A DNA stretch of 64,000 bases. It comes from an uncultured Cellvibrionales bacterium. Its GTDB lineage: Bacteria; Pseudomonadota; Gammaproteobacteria; Pseudomonadales; Cellvibrionaceae. The stretch's first letter is position 1; every line of letters starts with the position of its first letter. Under the pieces are notes generated by a model. That model ran no database searches, had not been told where the DNA came from, and saw only the letters and a list, made by a program, of their open reading frames with translations. The stretch lies in NCBI GenBank assembly GCA_913050115.1, contig CAJWZU010000002.1, positions 1 through 64,000 of the forward strand. The letters run 5' to 3'. The translations under genes and the position numbers were made by a program. This document shows, in pieces, positions 30,601 to 39,716 of this stretch.

Positions 30601-30860
30601 TTTGACAGCGCCCAGGGCGCCATAATGGTGTAAACGTTATCGCGCACCCAGGCATCGGTGTAATCACCGTGCGTATTAACGTCGGTACTGGCGGGAAATA
30701 ATCCAGTGACCGGGTGCTGGCGGCTGAGAATGACAGTTTTTACCGCGTGATAAATATCACTCAGATCAGCCTTGGGTGTGCTGTTGCCATTATTTTCAGG
30801 ACTATCACTAGCTACAGAGTTGTCGACGTTTTCAGCTTGATTCATTTCACATAATTCCAT
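27672..30860 (-). CDS. Large GH15 / phosphorylase-kinase-alpha-beta-like protein
   Basis: 1062 residues, no signal peptide, so cytosolic. The N-terminal half has the (alpha/alpha)6 glucoamylase-type fold of GH15 and of phosphorylase b kinase regulatory subunits: VTGLFPASTDVNTHGDYTDA, WVRDNVYTI, DDAWGHLQVDAT and YEHAELSGFENIE are the typical stretches of the PHKA/PHKB family. Bacterial relatives occur in glycogen or starch clusters, but their role is poorly known. Lies 9 bases after the alpha-glucosidase gene and 4 before glgB. It may hydrolyse or sense glucans; no kinase subunit is encoded nearby. Confidence 0.82.
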   Translation of the reverse strand: MELCEMNQAENVDNSVASDSPENNGNSTPKADLSDIYHAVKTVILSRQHPVTGLFPASTDVNTHGDYTDAWVRDNVYTIMAPWALSKAFKKNGDKLKCDELEQATIKLMRGLLQCMMRQANKVESFKYSLAAHDSLHAKYNTATGLEVVADDAWGHLQVDATSIYLLLLAQVTAGGQRIIVTQAEVDFVQNLIYYISRAYRIRDFGIWERGNKINNGKTEVNASSVGMAKAALTALDGLNLFGLDGPASAVVHTIADAIARAEATLQTLLPRESRSKECDSALLSVIGFPAFAVDDKKLIQRTRDEIRSKLEGRYGCKRFLLDGHQSVLEDQSRMYYEHAELSGFENIESEWPLFFTYLYISANFSGDKELALFYRTKLEQLMVEKDGFMLLPELYYVPADGIAAEKEHPGSQKRVANDNVPLIWAQSLYTIGLLLDEGYIDCQDIDPLLLHQRQAQIEKPSIALVILAQNDHVKRKLSRYGVISETLRDIRPLKVISAAHLVDAFGALGANAQLNLSGRPKRTLQSLATAHPYNINGQQLLTLSWMQDNAIDYRKADAQMLAEILHGEIKYIEKHWFYREPAVFTLLVDKDTCDLPDIDAFFVTLRGFQHRSINERISHATADIAKRAAHVNCMQIPNICLTTLNEHSSISWSSVADRTFSPLLPNDGDSVAQMETLKTLCTGLGINDNLQLEEQTLTVGQLALSVFQRARRRQDWLLMRYSYALLQQPSNELSDALSELQARRQTIVLGQPGRGQRITESLSTTELDQIIRNTCTEPLEQALIQEVLLTLGNLVRTEPKLFEGLRTIRLNHLLTLCAQQRLDKNISKDGDKAALKKGALTLLGQLTPHEFFLQLRRIFADQHKHFSDDLAVHLHSDKAENLHYSDASRSLVVDTDWFEWRLARGLITRFDSDFLQDIWSSMKQVQYIVFDDPRNQHAVLDCKRALNSMTPGEENFALLIENLIQPLHPAYYKSMIIETLSAYTEFCTGMPHADFGNRLYLSEVVNKAADFYRSDNIEPTKTDKFEAPVGSERSLDYLMQAPPQIAQLYIKRALEELTKRI

Positions 30861-30869
30861 CGCGATGGA

Positions 30870-32513
30870 TTAATTATTTTCAATTTGCGCAAAACACAGC
30901 TGCCAGGCGGGCAGCGTGAGTTGCCGTTGGTCTGCGTTATAGCTGCAGTCGAATCCGCTGGATGCCAGTATATGAATATTGCTATAGCCAGCGGGCACCG
31001 CAATAGTTTTTTCTTCGGCGCTAATATTTACCGCAACCAGTAAATGCTGATCATCGCTCTTGCGGCTAAATAGAAGCGTTTGTTTTACATCTTTGCTGTT
31101 GATCCAACTAAAATCGCCGTGCACCAATGCTGATTGCTGTTTGCGCCAGGCTAAAAAATGGCGCCACAAATTCAGTGCTGATGTTGAATTTTTTTCTTGT
31201 ATATCGCGTGCCAGCGGTAAGTGCTCGGCGGGCATTGGCAGCCAAGGTTCAACCTCACTAAAGCCGGCTTGGGCTTTATTGGACTGCCATGGCATAGGTG
31301 TGCGGCAGCCATCGCGACCCTTAAACTCTGGCCAAAAGGGGATGCCATAGGGGTCTTGAATGCGGTCGAACGGAATATCGGCTTCAGGCAGCATTAACTC
31401 TTCACCCTGATAAACACAGCTAGAGCCGCGCAAACTGGTGAGTAGTGCCAACAACATATTGGCGTGTGCTGGAGTTTTGGCCGTGTCGGATTTTAAGCGT
31501 GAAATAGCGCGGGGCACATCGTGATTACAAAATGACCAGCAGGGCCAACCGTCGGTTAAGGTGCTCTCTACCTCGCCGACAATTTTGCGGATATCGCCGC
31601 TGTCGTAGTCGGTGGTCAATAAGTCGAAGGTGTAAGCCATAAATAGCTTGTCGCCGCCCTCGGTATATTCGGCCATAACTTCGAGGGCATTGTCAGCACC
31701 AATTTCACCGAGCGAACAGCTTCCGGGGTAGCGATTAAATAACTGTCGCAGGCGCTTTTGAAACGTTAGATTTTCCGGTCGGCAAATATCGTACACATGG
31801 CGCTGCATGGAGTAGGGATTAGCGCCAGTGACACCTTTGGTTTGCTCGGCATCGACTGGAACCGGCGGGTTGTTACGCAACTGTTGGTCGTGAAAATAAA
31901 AGTTGCAAGCGTCGAGTCGAATGCCATCGACGCCGAGCTTTAACCAAAACTCCACGTCGTCAAGCAGTTGTTGCTGTACGTCCGGATTGTGAAAATTAAG
32001 ATCTGGCTGCGACTCTAAAAAATTGTGTAAATAGTACTGGGCGCGGCGTGAATCCCAGCTCCAAGCGGAGCCACCAAAAACGCTGAGCCAGTTGTTGGGT
32101 ACGGTGCCGTCGGGTTTTGGGTCGGCCCACACATACCAGTCGTGTTGGGGATTGGTTTTATTTTTACGACTTTGTACGAACCACTGGTGCTGGTCGGATG
32201 AATGACTCAGAACCTGATCGATAATTATTTTGATACCCAGACTGTGGGCCTTATCGGTCAGTTTTTTGAACTCTTCGAGACTGCCAAATAGTGGATCAAC
32301 GTCGCGGTAGTCCGATACGTCATAGCCGTAGTCTTTCATCGGCGACTTAAAGAAAGGCGACAGCCAAATAGCGTCGATATTTAGGCTGGCGACATAGTCG
32401 AGTTTGTCGATAATACCGACCAAATCACCGACGCCATTATTGCTGCTGTCGGCGTAACTTCGGGGGTAAATTTGGTATATAACCGCGCCGCGCCACCATT
32501 CATTCTTGTTCAT
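30870..32513 (-). CDS. Alpha-glucosidase / oligo-1,6-glucosidase (GH13)
   Basis: 547 residues, cytosolic (no signal). Releases glucose from maltose or isomaltose-type oligosaccharides. N-terminal YQIYPRSYAD, nucleophile Asp201 in DGIRLDA, acid/base Glu in CSLGEIG and third acid in CNHDVPRA mark GH13 subfamily 17/23-type alpha-glucosidases. In operon with glk just upstream (48 bases), so its glucose product would be phosphorylated at once. Confidence 0.9.
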   Translation of the reverse strand: MNKNEWWRGAVIYQIYPRSYADSSNNGVGDLVGIIDKLDYVASLNIDAIWLSPFFKSPMKDYGYDVSDYRDVDPLFGSLEEFKKLTDKAHSLGIKIIIDQVLSHSSDQHQWFVQSRKNKTNPQHDWYVWADPKPDGTVPNNWLSVFGGSAWSWDSRRAQYYLHNFLESQPDLNFHNPDVQQQLLDDVEFWLKLGVDGIRLDACNFYFHDQQLRNNPPVPVDAEQTKGVTGANPYSMQRHVYDICRPENLTFQKRLRQLFNRYPGSCSLGEIGADNALEVMAEYTEGGDKLFMAYTFDLLTTDYDSGDIRKIVGEVESTLTDGWPCWSFCNHDVPRAISRLKSDTAKTPAHANMLLALLTSLRGSSCVYQGEELMLPEADIPFDRIQDPYGIPFWPEFKGRDGCRTPMPWQSNKAQAGFSEVEPWLPMPAEHLPLARDIQEKNSTSALNLWRHFLAWRKQQSALVHGDFSWINSKDVKQTLLFSRKSDDQHLLVAVNISAEEKTIAVPAGYSNIHILASSGFDCSYNADQRQLTLPAWQLCFAQIENN

Positions 32514-32561
32514 TTATTATTACCTTGTAGCAAAACAGGGGGGTAGAGAAGGGCAGAGTGG

Positions 32562-33566
32562 TTACTCTGGCCCATCTCGATTGGCCAGCCATGCGGCTGC
32601 GCCGACCAGTGCTGGCTGTTCTGCGATCATCACCTGTACAGGAATGCTTTTAGCGTAGTCGCTCATGACACCCTTATTAATAAAATGGGCGCAAAAGTTG
32701 GAACTTTCGATAAACCCCCGCAACCTCGGTACTATGCCGCCACCGATAAATACGCCGCCACGGGCGCCGTACGTCAAAGCGATATCGGCGGCGGTGCTGC
32801 CAAGAATACCGCAGAACACATCGAGTGTTTGTACGCATACGTTGTCGCGATCATGCAGCCCCTGTTCGGTAATGTCGCTGGGGCTGTAGTTTTGCGGCAG
32901 TGAATGGTTCTGCAGTTGGCACAGCGCTTGGTATATATCGACCAGACCCCGCCCACAGAGGAGTGTCTCGACTGAGACGTGCTGATATTTCTTGCTCAAT
33001 AGGGTCAGTAGTTCGCGTTCAAGTTCGGTAGTGGGGGCAAAGGCGGCATGTCCGCCCTCGCCCGGCATGGTGATCCACTGGTGTTGATTGGGAACCAAAG
33101 CCGCTGCGCCAAAACCTGTGCCAGGGCCAATAATAGCCAGTGGCGCATCGATGCAGGCGCTGCCGCTTTTTAAGCTGAATAGTTCATCATCGCCAAGGAC
33201 CGCAGCGGCGTTAGCCATAGCGGCAAAATCATTGATGGCGTGCAACTCACTTAAAGCGAGTTCCTGTTTAAGCTGGTGTACCGAAAATTCCCAATTGAGA
33301 TTAGTCATTTTGACAGAGCCGTCGTGGCTGCTACCGCTGATTGGCCCAGCGATAGCAAAGCAGGCTCTGTTCGGCATGGGACAATTGGCGGCGGCTTGCC
33401 AAGCGCGCACTATGTCGGCCAGCGAGTCAAAATCGGCGCACTGGAATGTGTGTTGTTCGGTTAGAGAGAAATTACTGCTCGAGGCGACAGCAATGCGCGC
33501 ATTAGTGCCGCCTATGTCCGCCACTAAAAAACAGTCTGCATCTAAATAAGAATCTATGATGGTCAT
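32562..33566 (-). CDS. glk: Glucokinase
   Basis: 334 residues; ATP-dependent phosphorylation of glucose. Glk-type ROK-related fold: ADIGGTNARIA at the N-terminus, AIAGPI, NDFAAMA with catalytic Asp, GPGTGFG and the glucose-binding GEGGHAAF. 77 bases after dxs and ahead of the alpha-glucosidase gene. Confidence 0.95.
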   Translation of the reverse strand: MTIIDSYLDADCFLVADIGGTNARIAVASSSNFSLTEQHTFQCADFDSLADIVRAWQAAANCPMPNRACFAIAGPISGSSHDGSVKMTNLNWEFSVHQLKQELALSELHAINDFAAMANAAAVLGDDELFSLKSGSACIDAPLAIIGPGTGFGAAALVPNQHQWITMPGEGGHAAFAPTTELERELLTLLSKKYQHVSVETLLCGRGLVDIYQALCQLQNHSLPQNYSPSDITEQGLHDRDNVCVQTLDVFCGILGSTAADIALTYGARGGVFIGGGIVPRLRGFIESSNFCAHFINKGVMSDYAKSIPVQVMIAEQPALVGAAAWLANRDGPE

Positions 33567-33643
33567 ATTGTGAACGGCTCAAAGGGTCCATTTGGGCATA
33601 AACAGACGCTCACTATCGGCGCCGTGGCGCTAAAAATCAAGGC

Positions 33644-35551
33644 TTAAATAGCGCTGCTGAGTTTTAGTCCCAATAGCTGTAAGCGTTGGCGAATACTGGC
33701 TTCAATACCTGCGCTGTCTAGCCCTTCAGAAGCTAATTGCTCCGAGTGTTTGGCGTGGTCGACATAGTGGTCGGTTAAACCTAACTGCAGCATTGGAATA
33801 ATCGTGCCTTGCTGGTTGAAATACTCGCTGACGGCTGAGCCTGCTCCCGCCATTAGGCTGTTTTCTTCCAGTGTTACGAGCAGTTCATGTTTAGCGGCCA
33901 TGCGTTCAATCAGGGCGGTATCGAGGGGTTTAACAAAGCGCATGTCGCAGACGCTTGCGCCAAGCTGTTGGGCAGCCTTGAGCGCGCTGGCGTGCAAGGT
34001 GCCGAAATTGAGAATGGCCACCTGACAGCCTGAAAGCGACTCTATGCCTTTGCCTATAGGCAGTAGCTGCATGGTCTGCTCTACAGCAGAACCAGGGCCT
34101 GTGCCTCGCGGGTAGCGCACAGCGGCCGGACCTGGGTATTGGTAACAGCTGTGCAGCAGCTGGCGGCACTCGTTTTCGTCGGACGGCGCGGCTATCACCA
34201 TATTGGGAATACAGCGCATAAAACTTAAGTCGTAAGCGCCGGCGTGAGTGGGACCGTCTTCGCCGACCATTCCGGCGCGGTCGATGGCAAAGGTGACGTC
34301 GAGATTTTGCAGTGCCACATCGTGAATCAACTGGTCATAGGCGCGCTGCAAAAAGCTGGAATAAATCGCTACTACTGGCTTCAGGCCATCGCAAGCCATG
34401 CCAGCTGCTACCGTAACCGCATGTTGTTCTGCAATGGCAACGTCAAAAAAGCGTTCTGGATAAGTGGCGGCGTAGCGATCCATACCTGAGCCGCCGGACA
34501 TGGCGGGCGTGATGGCGACCAGTTTGGAATCGGCGGCTGCCATGTCTATGAGCCAGTCGCCGAAAATGTCCTGATACTTTTGGCGCTTGGGCGCTGAGGT
34601 TGTAGCCGTTGGCTGAAGCTTGGGCTCTAGTTTGGACAAAGCGTGGTAACCGACCGGGTCCAGCTCGGCGGGCTCGAAGCCTTTGCCTTTTTTGGTGATG
34701 ATGTGCAGCAGTTTCGGGCCTTTGAAATTGCGCAGATTTTTCAGGTAACGGTTTAAGCTTTTAAGATCGTGTCCGTCGACCGGGCCTATGTAATTGAAGC
34801 CCATCTCTTCAAACAGGGTGCCGGGCGAAATAAAACCCTTGAAATGCTCTTCTGTTTTGCGGGCAAAATCCCAAGCATGCGGGATTTTAGTCAGTACCTG
34901 TTTGCTGCCCTTGCGCAAAGAGTTGTAAAAATTGCTGCCCCAAACTTTTGACAAATAAGTCGCTAGGCCGCCAACATTTGGCGAAATAGCCATATTGTTG
35001 TCGTTGAGTACTACTAATAAATCACTGTCGGTGTGGGCAGTATGATTGAGCGCTTCAAAAGCCATGCCTGCCGTCATGGCGCCGTCGCCGATGACGGCCA
35101 CGGCGCGATTGTCGTTGCCCATGTGTTTAGCGGCCAGGTCCATACCTAAGGCCGCACTGATCGAGGTGCTGGAGTGGCCTACACCAAAGGTGTCGAATTC
35201 ACTCTCACTGCGTTTAGGAAAAGGCGTTAGGCCATCTTTTAAACGCATACTGTGCATACGTTCGCGGCGACTAGTAAGAATTTTGTGTGGATAGGTCTGA
35301 TGGCCGACATCCCAGACGATACGATCGTCGGGGGTGTTGTAGCTGTAATGCAAGGCGATAGTCAGTTCGACGACGCCGAGGCCTGCGCCAAAATGGCCAC
35401 CCGTTTGGCCAACGGTGTAAAGTAAAAATTCACGCAGTTGTTTCGCTAACTCAGGCAATTGCTTTGTGTCTAGCAGGCGCAGGTCGGCTGGGCTGTCGAT
35501 GCTGTCGAGCAGAGGTGTGTCGGGGCGAAGGCGTGGAATTTCAGTCAGCAT
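33644..35551 (-). CDS. dxs: 1-deoxy-D-xylulose-5-phosphate synthase
   Basis: 635 residues; makes DXP from pyruvate and glyceraldehyde 3-phosphate, the first step of the MEP isoprenoid pathway. TPP-binding [16 protein letters not shown] with the NDNNMAIS end, the transketolase pyrimidine-domain EQHAVT and the GEDGPTH motif. Third gene of the conserved xseB-ispA-dxs cluster; 99 bases after ispA. Confidence 0.97.
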   Translation of the reverse strand: MLTEIPRLRPDTPLLDSIDSPADLRLLDTKQLPELAKQLREFLLYTVGQTGGHFGAGLGVVELTIALHYSYNTPDDRIVWDVGHQTYPHKILTSRRERMHSMRLKDGLTPFPKRSESEFDTFGVGHSSTSISAALGMDLAAKHMGNDNRAVAVIGDGAMTAGMAFEALNHTAHTDSDLLVVLNDNNMAISPNVGGLATYLSKVWGSNFYNSLRKGSKQVLTKIPHAWDFARKTEEHFKGFISPGTLFEEMGFNYIGPVDGHDLKSLNRYLKNLRNFKGPKLLHIITKKGKGFEPAELDPVGYHALSKLEPKLQPTATTSAPKRQKYQDIFGDWLIDMAAADSKLVAITPAMSGGSGMDRYAATYPERFFDVAIAEQHAVTVAAGMACDGLKPVVAIYSSFLQRAYDQLIHDVALQNLDVTFAIDRAGMVGEDGPTHAGAYDLSFMRCIPNMVIAAPSDENECRQLLHSCYQYPGPAAVRYPRGTGPGSAVEQTMQLLPIGKGIESLSGCQVAILNFGTLHASALKAAQQLGASVCDMRFVKPLDTALIERMAAKHELLVTLEENSLMAGAGSAVSEYFNQQGTIIPMLQLGLTDHYVDHAKHSEQLASEGLDSAGIEASIRQRLQLLGLKLSSAI

Positions 35552-35650
35552 TGGTAATATAAAGGTACTTTGTAAAGTGTGTGAGATAAAAAGCTATTTT
35601 AAGCGCCAGCGTTGATATTTCCTAGCGATATTGAAATTTAGCGGCAACCG

Positions 35651-36565
35651 CTAATGCGCTCTGGAGATAATGTAGCTGGAAAGTTGTCGCAACGGTTCCG
35701 CCTGCTCACCAAAAGTCTCCAGTGCGCTTAGAGCTTGTTTGTGCAAATTCTGGGCCTTAGCGCGGGCAGCCGTTAAGCCTAATAGAGAGACATAAGTTGG
35801 CTTGTTGAGCGCTTCGTCGGCTCCTTGTTGCTTGCCGAGGACTTCGGTGCTGGCAGTCACATCGAGAATGTCATCCTGTACTTGAAAGGCCAAGCCGATG
35901 GCGCGGGCATAGGCATCAAGATGGTGCAGTTGTTTTGATGTGGCGCTACCGGCAGCGCGGGCGCCAAGCTCGACGCTGGCACGAATCAGGGCGCCGGTCT
36001 TGAGGCTATGCATGGTTTCTAATTGGGTCAGTGCCAGCTTGTTGTCGACAGCCGCCAAGTCGATAGCTTGACCCGCTACCATGCCTTTGTCTCCAGAGGC
36101 CTTAGCCAGTGCTATTACCATAGCCAGTTTTTCTGTTGCGGCCAAACTTTTAATATTGGCCAAGGCTTCAAAGGCTAGGCACTGCAATGCGTCGCCGGCC
36201 AAAATGGCCGTGGCCTCGTCAAAGGCAATATGACAAGTGGGCTTGCCCCGTCGTAAGTTGTCGTTGTCCATAGCGGGCAAGTCGTCGTGAATAAGACTGT
36301 AGGCATGAATACACTCTAGCGCTGCGGCGGCGATGTCGCATGCAATAGAGTCGGCAGCCGTGTGGTCAGCGGGCAATTCATTGTTGCTCACAGCTTGAGC
36401 GGCCGCATACACCAAAATAGGACGCACGCGTTTGCCACCGTTAAATATGCTGTAGCGCATAGCCGCTTGCAGCTTGCTGGATGGGCCAGAAGCGGGTAAC
36501 AGCTGTTCAAGTTGTAGGTCCACGCGTAGGCGGCAGGCCTGGATAAATGACTTAAACTCAGGCAT
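35651..36565 (-). CDS. ispA: Farnesyl (polyprenyl) diphosphate synthase IspA
   Basis: 304 residues; joins IPP and DMAPP to farnesyl diphosphate. First Asp-rich motif in HDDLPAMD, second in QVQDDILD, plus GGKRVRP near the N-terminus. The start at 36565 (MPEFKS) overlaps the last codons of xseB by 8 bases and fits the family's length; the frame is open 20 codons further upstream, but that part overlaps xseB and looks non-native. Confidence 0.95.
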   Translation of the reverse strand: MPEFKSFIQACRLRVDLQLEQLLPASGPSSKLQAAMRYSIFNGGKRVRPILVYAAAQAVSNNELPADHTAADSIACDIAAAALECIHAYSLIHDDLPAMDNDNLRRGKPTCHIAFDEATAILAGDALQCLAFEALANIKSLAATEKLAMVIALAKASGDKGMVAGQAIDLAAVDNKLALTQLETMHSLKTGALIRASVELGARAAGSATSKQLHHLDAYARAIGLAFQVQDDILDVTASTEVLGKQQGADEALNKPTYVSLLGLTAARAKAQNLHKQALSALETFGEQAEPLRQLSSYIISRAH

Positions 36566-36812
36566 CGGAAGTACTGGTACCGGCGCTATCGAAGTCAGCC
36601 AGTTGAAGTTCGCCTTGCTGCTCAATCAATATTTCGACTTTTTGCTCTGCTTCCGAAAGGCGAGCTTGACAGTCACGGGTCAGTTTAATGCCGGTTTCAA
36701 AGGCTTTGAGCGACTCTTCTAAGCTCATATCGCCCTTTTCCATAGTGACAACTAAAGTTTCAAGTTCTGCTAGGGCTTTTTCAAAATCGACTGCTTTTTT
36801 TCGTGCGGCCAT
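36558..36812 (-). CDS. xseB: Exodeoxyribonuclease VII small subunit
   Basis: 84 residues, normal size. Small helical subunit that joins XseA to form the single-strand exonuclease [31 protein letters not shown] and G..L...C...L are the family pattern. First gene of xseB-ispA-dxs; stop overlaps the start of ispA. Confidence 0.95.
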   Translation of the reverse strand: MAARKKAVDFEKALAELETLVVTMEKGDMSLEESLKAFETGIKLTRDCQARLSEAEQKVEILIEQQGELQLADFDSAGTSTSDA

Positions 36813-36902
36813 AGCGGCTTACTCTGGTTGCTCTGAGGCCGTTACACTAGCACATTTGCCAAATTTTTACTTGATTTTGAGAAGTGCTGATTGTGTCTAA
36901 AT

Positions 36903-36933
36903 AGGTGCAGAGGCTTACAGATGTGCTGCACCT
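36903..36933. other. Hairpin upstream of xseB
   Basis: Perfect 8-base inverted repeat AGGTGCAG/CTGCACCT with a 15-base loop and no T-run. It lies 91 bases before xseB and could be in its 5' leader, or a binding site. The rest of 36934-37160 shows nothing that I recognise. Confidence 0.35.
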
Positions 36934-37165
36934 AACACCCAGATTATAAGTTATAGGGATTTCCAAGCAGAGTTTTTGGATTCAGTGACGTTCGTAAATC
37001 TGGTGTTTGTCGCTAGGATGTTGGCATGTATATTAACTATTCATATATACCTTGCTCGACCAACATCTGCTCATGCAGTGTTGGGGGGTAGCGCCAAGTG
37101 CTGTTAAGTGTGGGGGGACAGTGCATCATCCAAAATAAGGTCTTAGGCGACACTTTCCCACTCTA

Positions 37166-37183
37166 TGTGAGACATATCTCACA
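37166..37183 (+). promoter_or_regulatory. GacA/UvrY-type upstream activating palindrome
   Basis: TGTGAGACATATCTCACA is an 18-bp dyad of the form TGTRAG-N6-CTYACA, the known upstream sequence of GacA-controlled small-RNA genes (rsmX/Y/Z, csrB). It is centred about 65 bases before the likely start of the GGA-rich RNA, the usual distance. Confidence 0.85.
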
Positions 37184-37204
37184 CGCTTTGCCGAAATTAG
37201 CCAC

Positions 37205-37233
37205 TGTTTCAAAGACACAATTAGAGTGATAAT
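37205..37233 (+). promoter_or_regulatory. Likely promoter of the CsrB/RsmZ-type RNA
   Basis: GATAAT (37228-37233) is a fair -10. The hexamer 17 bp upstream (TGTTTC) is a poor -35, as expected of a promoter that needs an activator at the palindrome upstream. Transcription would start near 37240. Confidence 0.5.
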
Positions 37234-37239
37234 TTCTTC

Positions 37240-37535
37240 CACAGGGACAGAGCGGCAAGGATGTGGCTCAAGGATGTTGCTTAGGATGAGTTATGGGTAG
37301 ACAGCAGAGTCTGGCTACACTAGAAAGGATTCGGTGCTAAGGACAGCACACAAGGATCATCGATCAGGACGATCGACAGGGATGAACTGCATAGGGATGC
37401 GCATTCTTAGGGATAAGATAAGGATAAATAATGGATTAAAGTGACCAGCATGGAGCTTAGTCACTCAGCTGAAGGATTCGGCACCGTAAGTACACATTTC
37501 AACGCCATCGCGACGCAAGTCACGGTGGCGTTTTT
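37240..37535 (+). ncRNA. CsrB/RsmZ-type regulatory RNA that binds CsrA/RsmA
   Basis: About 295 nt with no protein frame but some fifteen GGA motifs, mostly as AAGGA, AGGGA or CAGGA, many between short complementary arms as in hairpin loops (for example ATCGATCAGGACGATCGA near 37360). CsrB/RsmZ RNAs expose GGA loops to bind several CsrA/RsmA dimers and so relieve repression of target mRNAs. A GacA palindrome upstream and a strong terminator frame the gene. CsrA controls glycogen, biofilm and secretion genes in related bacteria; the adjacent glycogen operon and the nearby diguanylate cyclase are plausible but unproven targets. The 5' end is estimated. Confidence 0.9.
37501..37535 (+). terminator. 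Terminator of the CsrB/RsmZ-type RNA
   Basis: AACGCCA/TGGCGTT stem with an internally paired loop, followed by five T (37531-37535). Confidence 0.9.
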
Positions 37536-37765
37536 GTGTTGAGCGTTAACGGGTAGGGTGTGCATCTGTTAGCTAATCAGGGTTCTATTTTTAAGAGTAC
37601 CCTAACGACGGATTTTTGGTGTTTGATTCAGTGAGAATTATAAACATTGCTTACCGTTGCTGGTTATTGCTTTTTCGGACTGTGCAAAAACTCAACCCCC
37701 TTTTTTAGCAACGCTTTAAGTTTAGCGGACTGTATTGCGAAGAGGTTCAAGGTTAAGCTAAGCGT

Positions 37766-38581
37766 ATGAGAATTATAATTATATTGCTGCTGTTGATAGC
37801 GGCCAATGCCACGCAGGCAGCTTGCAATCCGCGCACTGAACTCGAAATAGCCTACTGCCAATTGCAAGCTAAGGGAGCGCGTCTGCCCACTTGGGGTGAT
37901 TTCAGACGCAATAACTCGCGTATGCAAAGGCTGTTATTAAAGCGTCCGTCTACTACTCATGGGGTGGCTTTACCTAAAGCTAGTGCTAGCTTTAATACTA
38001 AACAAACAGTGTCGCTAATCACATCTTCGGCGCGCGCGACAAGGTCGATCCCAGCGCTCTCATCCACAACTTCCAAACACTCTTCATTGTCACGGAAAAA
38101 ATCACTACAGGATTGCAGCTTAGCGGGAGCTAAAATTGTATGCGCGGAGCAGGAGTATCGATTGCTCGATAATCTTCAGAACCGTCATTTACAGAACAAT
38201 GTATTCGCTGCCGCCAATGTTTTGGGTTTGAATAACTATTCTGGCGACATCGACAATACGCGTCTATTTAATAGCTATTTGGGCGATAATTATCAGCGCT
38301 ATATAGAAGGTATGCTCAGACTGGGTTTGGCGTCATCGACCATGAGCTATAGTCGCTTTTATTACACATTTGAAGATGCGAACAAAAATAATCGTGATTT
38401 CGCCGCACGCTTTGAAAAAATGTATGTGTTTTTGAAAAAAGATAAACAGAGTATGGGGGTGAAAAGCCGCTACAGCGATGAGATGCCAGCTGGGCTGCAT
38501 CAATGTGTTGAATTAACCGCGTCTATAGTAGTGTGCGACAATAATACAATGAACTGGGTTTACCATAGTGGAACCCCTTAA
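37766..38581 (+). CDS. Hypothetical secreted protein
   Basis: 271 residues with a signal peptide (MRIIIILLLLIAANATQA) followed at once by Cys-Asn-Pro. Several Cys (about six in the mature part) suggest disulfides. A low-complexity Ser/Thr/Lys-rich linker lies about residues 50-115. The C-terminal half (ANVLGLNNYSGDI, YIEGMLRLGLAS) looks folded. No family recognised. Stands alone. Confidence 0.65.
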   Translation: MRIIIILLLLIAANATQAACNPRTELEIAYCQLQAKGARLPTWGDFRRNNSRMQRLLLKRPSTTHGVALPKASASFNTKQTVSLITSSARATRSIPALSSTTSKHSSLSRKKSLQDCSLAGAKIVCAEQEYRLLDNLQNRHLQNNVFAAANVLGLNNYSGDIDNTRLFNSYLGDNYQRYIEGMLRLGLASSTMSYSRFYYTFEDANKNNRDFAARFEKMYVFLKKDKQSMGVKSRYSDEMPAGLHQCVELTASIVVCDNNTMNWVYHSGTP

Positions 38582-38846
38582 AACGCCGAATCAGGATGTT
38601 GTAATACTGAATTTCATCAGCGCCAGAGCGCCGTTATAAAACTTTACTACGATGTGAACAGTGGCCAAAACGGGCGATTATTTCTTTGTATTGCAGCTGC
38701 GGATCGACACCGATCTGCGATGCGTTTAAATAATGCTACTGCTTGTGCGTGAATAACGGCTTATTCACTGTTCATTTAAGGCATGCTTTAAAAATACTGG
38801 CTGTGCGGCGGATAAAGCGTTGATTAAGCGCCGCTCGACCTGCCAA

Positions 38847-39212
38847 TCAGTCTCTGATAGCGACTGATTTACATTCGCCCTTTATCGACAGCTTAGTGCG
38901 TTGAATAAACTTATCGATAATAAAATAGCCGTGCTGGCAGTAATTACTTTGTTTTAACTGTGCTTCCAGTGCCGCTCTAGCCTGACGTTCAATTTTTTTA
39001 CGAATCTTTTTAGGGCGCGGATTGTGTACATCGAATCGACTTTTGCGCGCTTTACTGGGTACATCGAGCACCGCTTTGTAGGTGAAAAGTTGCAGACCTT
39101 GGTCGGTGACGGTAGGTATGAACTCTTCATAAATGGTGTCGGGTACGCTGTTGCAGCCTGCAATACTGACCAAAAGTAGCGCGATAAGTGCAACGTTAGT
39201 GCGAATTGCCAT
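38847..39212 (-). CDS. Small predicted lipoprotein
   Basis: 121 residues with a signal peptide and lipobox SIAGC, so the mature protein would be lipid-anchored at the Cys near residue 20. The mature part is basic, with a helical Lys/Arg-rich stretch (PKKIRKKIERQARAALEAQL) and two more Cys (CQHGYF, GECKS). No named family recognised. No operon partner. Confidence 0.6.
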   Translation of the reverse strand: MAIRTNVALIALLLVSIAGCNSVPDTIYEEFIPTVTDQGLQLFTYKAVLDVPSKARKSRFDVHNPRPKKIRKKIERQARAALEAQLKQSNYCQHGYFIIDKFIQRTKLSIKGECKSVAIRD

Positions 39213-39716
39213 AATTGTTATTCATCAGTATTGAAAAGTGAGCATCGATACTACTGGCCAGTGAGCAGCCTTAATAATATAAATGCTATCAAAAATAGTT
39301 CATAGAAATAATAACAAACTAGTGCTCGGCTATGTGCAAAAGAAGAACTTTTATTGGTGTCACATCTTTATTGCCCAGTTGCTTAACAGGCTAGTATTGG
39401 GCTGTATCACCGACAGTAGTACCTACAATCTCCTGATGCTTGGCTGTTGTGGCTGTTAAATGATGTAACACTGGCACGATGTTTTCAGACATTCTATCAA
39501 GACGTCGGTGGCGCTCGATGAATAGGCTGGCTGTAGTAATATGAAGCACTAGCAAATAAGGCGTCTCTACTCGCTGATCAGTTTTCTGGGCGCCGATTGC
39601 GGCTCTCGCCGACAAAATGTATAAATATATAAAGAAATACTCTATCCAGTATTTAGGTTACGGCCAAATGCTGGGGTAGAATGTACACCTTTGCAATTGC
39701 CTAAGGGATCTACACC
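39213..39716. other. Intergenic stretch before cysH
   Basis: About 500 bases. An open frame on the minus strand (39391-39615) starts only with TTG and lacks a ribosome site; I do not call it. No clear promoter, T-box or Cys-type regulator site recognised before cysH. Confidence 0.35.

Noticed and set aside
37240-37535. GGA-rich stretch as a simple tandem repeat or small ORF
   Set aside because: Spacing is irregular, no frame is open, and promoter, GacA box and terminator fit a regulatory RNA.
39391-39615. 74-codon minus-strand frame
   Set aside because: TTG start, no ribosome site, no family pattern.
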